Shown here: positions 24,854 through 30,677 of the stretch, in pieces
Layout: each line of letters opens with the position of its first letter
How positions within the stretch are numbered: position 1 is the stretch's first letter
DNA from: CAZMVY01 sp964617875
Lineage (GTDB): Bacteria; Planctomycetota; Phycisphaerae; UBA1845; PWPN01
DNA: 30,677 bases
NCBI GenBank assembly: GCA_964617875.1
Contig: CAZUAI010000067.1
Coordinates: 1 to 30,677, forward strand
Direction: 5' to 3'
Made by a program: the position numbers and the translations under genes
The notes under the pieces: generated by a model
Told to the model about the DNA's origin: nothing
Seen by the model: the letters and a program-made list of their open reading frames with translations, nothing else
Databases searched by the model: none

Positions 24854-26098
24854 TCAGCCCGCAAACCGTCCTACGGCAATGCAGGCGTTATGCCCGCCGA
24901 ACCCGAATGAGTTGCTCATCGCCCGCTCGATCTTCATCGGACGCGCCTGGTTCGGAACATAGTCCAGGTCGCACTCGGGATCGGGCTCGTCCAGGTTGAT
25001 CGTCGGTGGGGCGATGCCGTCCCGCATGGCCAGCACCGTCGCGATGAGTTCCACGCCGCCGCTGGCGCCCAACAGGTGTCCGACGCACGACTTCGTGCTG
25101 CTGATCGCCAGGCGCCGCGCGTGGTCGCCGAAAACCTGCTTGACCGCCCGCGTCTCCGCGACGTCTCCCAACGGCGTGCTGGTCCCGTGCGCGTTGATGT
25201 AGTCGATCTGGTCCGGCGCCAGGCCCGCACTGTTCAGGCAATCCCGCATGGCGGCCGCGGCCCCCGCGCCATCCTCGCCCGGCTGCGTGATGTGCGAGGC
25301 ATCGCCCGACATGCCGAACCCGAGCACTTCGGCGTAGATCCTGGCGCCTCGTCGCCGGGCATGTTCCAGTTCCTCGAAGAGCAGGACGCCGGCGCCTTCC
25401 CCCATGACGAAGCCGTCGCGCCCCTTGTCGAATGGGCGGCTCGCCCGTTCCGGGGCGTCGTTGCGGGTGGACAGGGCGTGCATCGCGCAGAAGGCCGCCA
25501 TGCCGAGCGGCGTCAGGGCGGCCTCGCTGCCGCCGGTGAACATCACATCCGTTTCGCCCCGCCGGATCGCCATCCAGGCATCGCCCATCGCGTTCGTGGC
25601 CGAAGCGCAGGCCGTTGCCACGGCCGTGCTCGGGCCGCGGGCGCCGAACTGGATCGAGATGTTGGCGCTGGCGGCGTTGAGCATCAGCTTCGGAATCGTG
25701 AAGGCCGAAACCTTGCCAGGCCCCTTGTTGAGCAGGCGGACGTGCTGCTCTTCCAGCTCCGTCAGTCCGCCGATGCCCGAGCCGATAATCACCCCGACGC
25801 GGCGGCTGTCGACCTTGTCGAACTCGATCCCGCAATCGGCCGCGGCCATCCCGGCGGCGGCGAGCGCGAACTGCGCAAACCGATCCAGCCGCTTCGACTG
25901 CTTCCGGTCAATGTACCGTTCGGGGTCGAACTCGATGCACTCGCCCCCGAACCGGGCATCGAACTCCGTCGCATCGAAACGCCGGATCGAGCGGACCCCG
26001 CTTCGGCCGGCACACAATCCGTCCCACAACGGGCGCACCCCGTCGCCCAGAGCCGTGATGGCCCCCATCCCGGTGATAACGACGCGTCTGGAATTCAT
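24854..26098 (-). CDS. fabF: 3-oxoacyl-ACP synthase II (KAS II)
   Basis: FabF condenses malonyl-ACP with acyl-ACP in the elongation cycle of type II fatty acid synthesis. The 414-aa length is standard. The Cys-His-His triad is C164 (TACASA), H304 (NAHGTSTPLGD) and H341 (VGHLLGASG), with the family C-terminus NSFGFGGHNA. It starts with ATG 24 bases after the acpP stop and is the last biosynthetic gene of the cluster. Confidence 0.97.
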   Translation of the reverse strand: MNSRRVVITGMGAITALGDGVRPLWDGLCAGRSGVRSIRRFDATEFDARFGGECIEFDPERYIDRKQSKRLDRFAQFALAAAGMAAADCGIEFDKVDSRRVGVIIGSGIGGLTELEEQHVRLLNKGPGKVSAFTIPKLMLNAASANISIQFGARGPSTAVATACASATNAMGDAWMAIRRGETDVMFTGGSEAALTPLGMAAFCAMHALSTRNDAPERASRPFDKGRDGFVMGEGAGVLLFEELEHARRRGARIYAEVLGFGMSGDASHITQPGEDGAGAAAAMRDCLNSAGLAPDQIDYINAHGTSTPLGDVAETRAVKQVFGDHARRLAISSTKSCVGHLLGASGGVELIATVLAMRDGIAPPTINLDEPDPECDLDYVPNQARPMKIERAMSNSFGFGGHNACIAVGRFAG

Positions 26099-26122
26099 GC
26101 AGCGATGCGGTTCCCGCCGGCC

Positions 26123-26407
26123 TCAGGACTTGTTGAGATGCTCCATGATGTAATCGATGGCCTGCCCGACCGTCTTGATCTTCTCCGCTTCCTCGTCGGG
26201 AATGCTCATCTCGAACTCGTCCTCAAACTCCATGACGAGTTCGACGGTATCGAGCGAATCGGCATTGAGATCGTTTACGAAGGAGGTCTCACGCGAGATC
26301 TCCGCCTTGTCGACACCCATCTGCTCGCTGACGATCGCGAAGACCTTGTCTTGAATCTCTTCAGGCGTCGGCACGACTCGTTCCTCCATGCTGGATGAAG
26401 AATCCAT
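26123..26407 (-). CDS. acpP: Acyl carrier protein
   Basis: ACP carries the growing acyl chain on a phosphopantetheine arm. The 94-aa, strongly acidic protein has the attachment site Ser51 in NADSLDTVELVM, preceded by DLNAD, as in all bacterial ACPs. It is longer than the usual 77-80 residues because of a Ser-rich N-terminus (MDSSSS). ATG 26407 is used, with GAGG eleven bases upstream; ATG 26389 would give a more normal 88 residues but has no ribosome site. It has its own promoter in the gap after fabG, which fits the high amount of ACP cells need. Confidence 0.96.
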   Translation of the reverse strand: MDSSSSMEERVVPTPEEIQDKVFAIVSEQMGVDKAEISRETSFVNDLNADSLDTVELVMEFEDEFEMSIPDEEAEKIKTVGQAIDYIMEHLNKS

Positions 26408-26433
26408 ATCTCAATCAACCTCGTAAAGGGGGG

Positions 26434-26463
26434 ACTATACCGCACGGGCACCCGGATGCTCAA
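26434..26463 (-). promoter_or_regulatory. Internal promoter for acpP-fabF
   Basis: On the minus strand TTGAGC (26463-26458) is followed after 18 bases by TATAGT (26439-26434), five of six for the -10 box. Transcription would start near 26427, giving a leader of about 20 bases. It lies in the 95-base gap between fabG and acpP, where other genes of the cluster nearly touch. Confidence 0.55.
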
Positions 26464-26502
26464 CCCCGCCGGGCCGACGGCCCCGCGGACCACCCCGGCG
26501 CC

Positions 26503-27243
26503 CTACATGTGCAGGCCCCCGTCCACCACGATAACCTGGCCGGTGACATACTTCGACGCCGGCCCCGCAAGAAACACCACCACCGAAGCAATCTCCTCCG
26601 GCTGTCCGAAACGCTGCATCGGAATCAGCGGACGCACCGTCTCCTTCACCTTCTCCGGCAGGACATCCGTCATGTCCGTCGCGATGAACCCCGGGGCCAC
26701 CGCGTTGCACAGGATGTTCCGCTTCGCCAGTTCCTTGGCGACGGATTTCGTGAACCCCACCACCCCCGCCTTGCTCGCCGCATAGTTGGCCTGGCCCGCG
26801 TTGCCCATGATGCCCGACACGCTGGCCATGTTGATGATCCGCCCCGACCGGGCCCGCAGCATCGCCTCGGCGATGACCCGTGTGCAGATGAAGATCCCCC
26901 GCAGGTTCACCTCGATCACCGCGTCCCACTGCTCATCCGTCATCGTCAGCATGAGCGTGTCGCGCGTGATGCCCGCGTTGTTGACCAGAATGTCGATGCG
27001 GCCGAACTTCTCGAGCACCGCGTCCCGCAGCTTCTCGACCGGTTCGCGCTTCGTGACGTTGGCGATCTGCGTCATCACCTGGACGCCCTTCGCCCGGACG
27101 AGGTTCGCCGTCTCCGCCAGCGCATCCTCGCGAAGGTCCACGCCGACGATGTTCGCCCCCTCGTCGGCGAGCGCCAGGCAGATGGCCCGCCCGATGCCGC
27201 GGGCCGCGCCGGTCACGATGGCGACCTGATCCTTCAGATTCAT
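26503..27243 (-). CDS. fabG: 3-oxoacyl-ACP reductase
   Basis: FabG reduces 3-oxoacyl-ACP with NADPH. The 246-aa short-chain dehydrogenase has the cofactor motif TGAARGIG (11-18), NNAG (88-91), and the catalytic Ser141, Tyr154 and Lys158 (YAASK) with the same spacing as E. coli FabG, and ends VTGQVIVVDGGLHM. Its ATG overlaps the fabD stop (ATGA), which indicates coupled translation. Confidence 0.97.
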   Translation of the reverse strand: MNLKDQVAIVTGAARGIGRAICLALADEGANIVGVDLREDALAETANLVRAKGVQVMTQIANVTKREPVEKLRDAVLEKFGRIDILVNNAGITRDTLMLTMTDEQWDAVIEVNLRGIFICTRVIAEAMLRARSGRIINMASVSGIMGNAGQANYAASKAGVVGFTKSVAKELAKRNILCNAVAPGFIATDMTDVLPEKVKETVRPLIPMQRFGQPEEIASVVVFLAGPASKYVTGQVIVVDGGLHM

Positions 27244-28178
27244 GCGGTCTCCTTCCTCAGCTTGTCCAGGGCGGCGGCATCGCTGATGCTCGTCGCCAAG
27301 ACGGTCCGGTTGATCCGCCGCATCAGTCCCGTCAAGACGCGCCCCGGCCCGATTTCGACGAAGCGATCAAACCCGTCCGCGATCAGACCCTCGATCGAGC
27401 GGTGCCATTGTACCGGCTCCACCAGTTGTTGCACCAGCCAGGCCCGGATCGTCGCGGGCTCCTCGTGCCGCCGGCCGTTGACGTTCGCGATGACCGGCAC
27501 CCGCGGCGGCCGGATCGCGACGGCCTCCAGGGCCTCGCGAAGGCCGTCCGCCGCCGACTGCATCAGCGGCGAGTGAAACGCCCCGGCCACCTTCAGGGGC
27601 ACCGCACGGCCTCCCTGCTGCTCCACAAGCCCGACGATCCGCTCACAGCCGCCCTTCTCCCCGGAGACAACGATCTGGCCCGGGCTGTTGAAGTTCGCCG
27701 GCCGAACCACCCCGGCCGCAGATGCCTCCGTACACAGGGCCGCGACCTTGTCCTCGTCGAGCCCCAGGATGCTCACCATCCCGCCGGGCCGCGACACCGC
27801 CGCGTCCTGCATGAGCCGGCCGCGGCGCCGGACCACGCGCAAGACATCCTCGAAATCCATTGCCCCCGCCAGATGCAGCGCCGTGTATTCGCCCAGGCTC
27901 AGCCCCGCCATCGCCTCGAACACGCACGCCTGCGGAACCGCCTCCGCCATCGCGTGCCAGACGGCCACGCTCGCCGTGAAGATCGCCGGCTGCTGCACGT
28001 CGGTGGCTTCGAGGGCCTCCGCCGGTCCATGAAAGCAGACCGTCGCCAGGTCCGTCCCCAGAATCTCGCCCGCCCGGTCAAACACCCGCCGCGCGGCCGG
28101 GTGCGCCTCGGCGATGTCGCGCACCATGCCTACGCTCTGCGAGCCCTGCCCCGGGAATAGTGCCGCGCCCTTGCTCAC
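27240..28178 (-). CDS. fabD: Malonyl-CoA:ACP transacylase
   Basis: FabD moves malonyl groups from CoA to ACP. The 312-aa protein begins with the family mark LFPGQGSQ, has the nucleophile Ser94 in GLSLGEYTAL and the catalytic His202 in AGAFHSPLM, and ends with VEIGPGRVLTGL. The start is GTG, with AAGGTG about twelve bases upstream and overlapping the fabH stop region; the genes are seven bases apart. Its end overlaps fabG by four bases. Confidence 0.97.
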   Translation of the reverse strand: MSKGAALFPGQGSQSVGMVRDIAEAHPAARRVFDRAGEILGTDLATVCFHGPAEALEATDVQQPAIFTASVAVWHAMAEAVPQACVFEAMAGLSLGEYTALHLAGAMDFEDVLRVVRRRGRLMQDAAVSRPGGMVSILGLDEDKVAALCTEASAAGVVRPANFNSPGQIVVSGEKGGCERIVGLVEQQGGRAVPLKVAGAFHSPLMQSAADGLREALEAVAIRPPRVPVIANVNGRRHEEPATIRAWLVQQLVEPVQWHRSIEGLIADGFDRFVEIGPGRVLTGLMRRINRTVLATSISDAAALDKLRKETA

Positions 28179-28185
28179 TGCTGCG

Positions 28186-29178
28186 TTACACCTTGATCAG
28201 AATCGAGGCCCACGTCAGCCCCGCGCCGAAGGCCACGAGAAGAAGCCAGTCGCCCGGCTTGATCTTTCCGTCCTTCATGACCTCATCCAACGCCACCGGC
28301 ACCGACGCCGCCGACGTGTTTCCGTATCGATCGATGTTGATGTAGACCTTCTCCGGCGGAAGCCCCAGCCGCTCCGTCGCCGATTCGATGATCCGCAGGT
28401 TCGACTGGTGGGGGATGATGATCGCCAGGTCGCCGGGCCCGAGGTTCTGCGAGCGCATCGCCCCCTCGATCACCTCCTGCATTTTCGAGACGGCAAACTT
28501 GTAGACCTCGCGCCCCCGCATCTTCAGAAAATGCTGCCGCTCCTTCACCGTCTGCTCGCTCGCGGGCAGGCGGGCGCCTCCCGCGGGGCAGCAGATCGTC
28601 GCCGCTCCGCTGCCGTCCGCCCCGAGCAGGCAATGATAGATGCCCTGCGACCCGTTCCGCCCGCGGCCGATCACCACGGCGCCGGCCCCGTCGCCGAACA
28701 GGATGGACGTCGCCCGGTCTTCGTAGTCGGTGAACCGCGACATGCACTCGACGCCCACCACCAGCGCGTGGCGGTAGGTGCCCTGGTGGACCATGTGAGC
28801 GGCCGTGTCCAGGGCGTAGAGGAACCCGCTGCACGCCGCCGAAAGATCGAACGCCGGCACTTTCCGCGCCCCGAGGCTCTCCTGGAGGAAACACGCCGTG
28901 GCGGGGAAGGGGCACTCCGGCGTGATCGTGGCGCAGACGATCAGGTCGATGTCTTGCGCCGTCAGTCCGGCGTTTCGCAGGGCATCCTGCGATGCCTCGA
29001 CGGCGAGCGTCAGCGTGCTCTGCCCGTCGGTGACGATCCGCCGTTCGCGGATCCCCGTGCGGGTGACGATCCACTCGTCGCTCGTATCGACGCGTTTCTC
29101 GAAATCGGCGTTGGTCAGGACCACGTCGGGGATCGCGCGACCCGTACCGAGGATGGACATCGACAAGTATGGGGTCAT
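28186..29178 (-). CDS. fabH: 3-oxoacyl-ACP synthase III (KAS III)
   Basis: FabH joins acetyl-CoA (or a branched primer) to malonyl-ACP, the first condensation. The 330-aa protein has the triad C116 (SAACSGFLYAL), H257 (IIPHQSNLRI) and N287 (RYGNTSAAS). The DEWIVTRTGIRERR stretch near the N-terminus is typical of the family. ATG 29178 lies seven bases after plsX; an ATG at 29160 is also possible, as MSILGTG is closer to the usual beginning. Confidence 0.97.
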   Translation of the reverse strand: MTPYLSMSILGTGRAIPDVVLTNADFEKRVDTSDEWIVTRTGIRERRIVTDGQSTLTLAVEASQDALRNAGLTAQDIDLIVCATITPECPFPATACFLQESLGARKVPAFDLSAACSGFLYALDTAAHMVHQGTYRHALVVGVECMSRFTDYEDRATSILFGDGAGAVVIGRGRNGSQGIYHCLLGADGSGAATICCPAGGARLPASEQTVKERQHFLKMRGREVYKFAVSKMQEVIEGAMRSQNLGPGDLAIIIPHQSNLRIIESATERLGLPPEKVYINIDRYGNTSAASVPVALDEVMKDGKIKPGDWLLLVAFGAGLTWASILIKV

Positions 29179-29185
29179 GCGGCTG

Positions 29186-30178
29186 TCAGTGTCCCCTCGC
29201 CAGGCCTTCGGCGATCACGGTGTTCAGGCGGCGCTCGACGAAGTTCGAGGCAACGCGAACCGCGTTGCGGATCGCCCGGTGGTCGCTGCTGCCGTGGCAG
29301 ATGATGCAGATCCCGTCCACGCCCAGCAGCGGCGCGCCGCCGTACTCGCTGTAATCGTGGTTGCTCCAGACCTTCTGTACGACGGGCTTGAACTCGTCGG
29401 CCAACTGCGGGTTCGCCGCCGCGATCTCCGCCGAAATCGTCTTGAACAGCCCTTCCGCCAGCCCTTCCGTCAGCTTGAGCACGATGTTTCCGACGAACCC
29501 GTCGCACACCACGACGTCCACCAGCCCGCGGAAGAGGTCCCGCCCCTCGATGTTGCCCGTGAAATGAAGCGCCTTGTCCTCGCGGATCAACTCATGCGCC
29601 TTCTTGACGACGCTGGTGCCCTTCGCGTCCTCCTCGCCGACGGACAGCAGGCCGATGCGCGGGTCCGCCACGCCGAGCACCTGCTGCGAATACAGGGCCG
29701 CCATCACCGCGTACTGGTGCAGGTGCTTGGGCTTCGCCGCGATGTTCGCCCCCACGTCGCAGACGACCAGCGGACCGTGAAACGAAGGGATAACCACGCC
29801 GATTCCCGGCCGGTGGACGCCCCGCAACGGCTTGATCTTGAGCTGGCACGCGGCGGCGCAGGCCCCCGTGTTCCCGGCGCTGATGACCGCGTCCACGCTC
29901 TTGTCCGCCGCCATCGCCGCCATCCGGACGATCGACGAGTTCTTCTTCTTGCGAATGGCCTCGACCGGGCTTTCGTCCATCCCGATGACCTCGGTCGTGG
30001 CCTCGATGCGTACCCGGCCCTGCCAGCCGGAGAGCTTGTCCAATTCAGCGCGGATCGCCGCCTGGTCTCCGATCAGGACCAGCTCGCTGCCGTTGAGCGC
30101 GCCAAGTCCCTCGACGGCCCCGCGCACGATTTCGTGCGGGGCGTGGTCGCCGCCCATCGCATCGATCGCGATACGCAT
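29186..30178 (-). CDS. plsX: Phosphate acyltransferase PlsX
   Basis: PlsX makes acyl-phosphate from acyl-ACP for PlsY, linking fatty acid synthesis to phospholipids at the membrane face. The 330-aa protein begins with the family mark MRIAIDAMGGDHAP and contains SAGNTGA, CDVGANIAAKP, VGEEDAKGT and CDGFVGNIVLK. The ATG lies five bases after the rpmF stop, and GAGGAG at the end of rpmF can serve as its ribosome site. The rpmF-plsX-fabH order is the common bacterial one. Confidence 0.97.
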   Translation of the reverse strand: MRIAIDAMGGDHAPHEIVRGAVEGLGALNGSELVLIGDQAAIRAELDKLSGWQGRVRIEATTEVIGMDESPVEAIRKKKNSSIVRMAAMAADKSVDAVISAGNTGACAAACQLKIKPLRGVHRPGIGVVIPSFHGPLVVCDVGANIAAKPKHLHQYAVMAALYSQQVLGVADPRIGLLSVGEEDAKGTSVVKKAHELIREDKALHFTGNIEGRDLFRGLVDVVVCDGFVGNIVLKLTEGLAEGLFKTISAEIAAANPQLADEFKPVVQKVWSNHDYSEYGGAPLLGVDGICIICHGSSDHRAIRNAVRVASNFVERRLNTVIAEGLARGH

Positions 30179-30183
30179 CGGCG

Positions 30184-30369
30184 TCAGGACTCCTCGGATT
30201 CGGACGGCAGCGCCACCTTCGCACTGGCGTACCCGCAGTTGGAGCAGGACGCGTGCGGGCGCTTGGCCTGCCCGCATTTCGGACAGGCGACCAGATTCGG
30301 GGCACGCAACGCATGGTGGGAGCGGCGTGTCCGCGAACGCACCTTCGATATTTTTCGGATCGGGAGCAC
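30184..30369 (-). CDS. rpmF: 50S ribosomal protein L32
   Basis: The 61-aa basic protein has the L32 pattern RTRRSHHALRAPNLVACPKCG, then a zinc ribbon with C29/C32 and C42/C45. L32 sits near the tunnel exit of the 50S subunit. The start is GTG at 30369 with AGGAG six bases upstream; the longer open frame above it has no coding character. The N-terminus reads MLPIRKISK in place of the common AVPKRRxSK. The C-terminal tail (PSESEES) is unusually acidic. It is the first gene of the fatty acid cluster. Confidence 0.92.
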   Translation of the reverse strand: MLPIRKISKVRSRTRRSHHALRAPNLVACPKCGQAKRPHASCSNCGYASAKVALPSESEES

Positions 30370-30472
30370 GAAAACTCCTATCACACCCCGTGACGACCCA
30401 GAACACCCATCAAACGAACGAGGCCCGCCGCTGCGCCACTCGCTGTCGGCACGCCTCCGCTGCAAGCCCCAC

Positions 30473-30501
30473 ACCTTAGCGGAGTTAGGCGCCCCTGTCA
30501 A
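30473..30501 (-). promoter_or_regulatory. Main promoter of the rpmF-plsX-fab cluster
   Basis: On the minus strand a perfect TTGACA (30501-30496), a 17-base spacer and TAAGGT (30478-30473). Transcription would start near 30466 with a leader of about 97 bases. The -35 box forms the centre of a palindrome (next entry). Confidence 0.6.
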
Positions 30502-30506
30502 GGGGC
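30491..30506. promoter_or_regulatory. Palindrome around the -35 box, possible operator
   Basis: GCCCCT-GTCA-AGGGGC is a perfect inverted repeat with 6-base arms, and the -35 element of the rpmF promoter lies in its middle. A repressor bound here would block RNA polymerase, so lipid-responsive control is imaginable. No regulator gene is in the window. In RNA of either strand it could also form a hairpin. Confidence 0.4.
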
Positions 30507-30554
30507 CGGTCAGGCCCGGATGCATGGCCGTATCGGCGGGGGGGGGCAGGAGCC

Positions 30555-30586
30555 TTTGCCGAACAGGCAAAACGCCGTGTTCACGG
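30555..30586. repeat. Two adjacent perfect inverted repeats upstream of rpmF
   Basis: TTTGCC (30555-30560), loop GAACA, GGCAAA (30566-30571), then CCGTG (30575-30579), TT, CACGG (30582-30586). Neither is followed by a T-run on either strand. They lie 54-85 bases above the rpmF -35 box and could be regulator sites or RNA hairpins of an upstream transcript. The spacer 30370-30677 shows no supported gene. Confidence 0.45.
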
Positions 30587-30648
30587 AAAGTGGACGCCCT
30601 GGCGTGCCTGGCCCGGGCGCGACAAAGGTTCCTGACCCGAATGGCACT

Positions 30649-30672
30649 GCCGTGAAGAACCCGCCGTGCGGG
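30649..30672 (-). terminator. Possible intrinsic terminator of an upstream minus-strand gene
   Basis: On the minus strand CCCGC-ACG-GCGGG (30672-30660) is followed by TTCTTCA. The stem is short (5 bp) but GC-only and the tail is U-rich, so it may end a transcript that enters from beyond the right edge. Confidence is limited by the short stem and the broken T-run. Confidence 0.35.
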
Positions 30673-30677
30673 ACAGA

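Noticed and set aside
1..30677. Search for tRNA, rRNA, CRISPR, insertion sequences and defence genes
   Set aside because: No T-loop/anticodon pattern, no direct repeat array, no transposase or integrase motif and no nuclease/defence cluster was seen by eye.

Overview
The window is about 30.7 kb of GC-rich bacterial chromosome that is densely packed with genes and almost entirely housekeeping in content. The mix is: a combined ResB/CcsA cytochrome c assembly protein; a permease-less PTS behind a ribosome hibernation factor; a stand-alone DUF2344 protein before RNase E/G; the rpmF-plsX-fabHDG-acpP-fabF cluster; and several large exported or membrane proteins with little family identity. This best fits a Planctomycetes/Phycisphaerae-type (PVC) bacterium. 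That placement is an inference from gene content; there is no rRNA in the window to confirm it. I saw no tRNA, CRISPR array, insertion sequence or prophage.

Layout. 1-39 is the probable tail of a plus-strand gene. 168-3658 is a minus-strand group: amidohydrolase, adenylate kinase and a zinc-type URO-D/methyltransferase-family protein, with a strongly structured, G-rich spacer between the first two. 3805-9893 is a plus-strand run: a sigma70-like promoter, hpf, a PTS EIIA, HPr, enzyme I, a DUF2344 protein and RNase E/G. 9904-17762 is a minus-strand block: a parvulin PPIase lipoprotein-like protein, an 835-aa exported and membrane-anchored protein, biotin protein ligase, a 761-aa polytopic protein with a degraded spermidine-synthase-like tail, and a GspG-like pseudopilin. 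17763-17987 is a divergent promoter region with two consensus TATAAT boxes. 17988-24309 carries the giant CcsBA fusion, rlmN and a sugar isomerase-like TIM barrel on the plus strand. 24310-30369 is the minus-strand type II fatty acid synthesis cluster with rpmF at its head and a FliN-like motor-switch protein at its tail.

How the parts work together. The fab cluster supplies acyl-ACP (FabD and FabH start, FabF and FabG elongate, AcpP carries) and PlsX passes it to phospholipid synthesis. Its main promoter (perfect TTGACA) lies inside a 16-bp palindrome, and acpP has a second promoter of its own. The hpf-EIIA-HPr-EI set has every phosphoryl-transfer residue but no sugar permease, so it looks like a regulatory relay tied to translation shutdown. 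RNase E/G with a disordered Arg/Pro-rich tail, the DUF2344 protein and RlmN belong to RNA metabolism. CcsBA would attach heme to periplasmic c-type cytochromes.

The window does not show an obvious new defence or mobile system. The most unusual items are the FliN-like protein with a FliM-type N-terminal peptide inside a lipid operon, the orphan DUF2344 protein, the membrane protein with a decayed synthase domain, a predicted leaderless promoter (TGCTATAAT six bases before an ATG), and the palindromic control region before rpmF. All calls rest on reading translations and motifs by eye; no database search was run.
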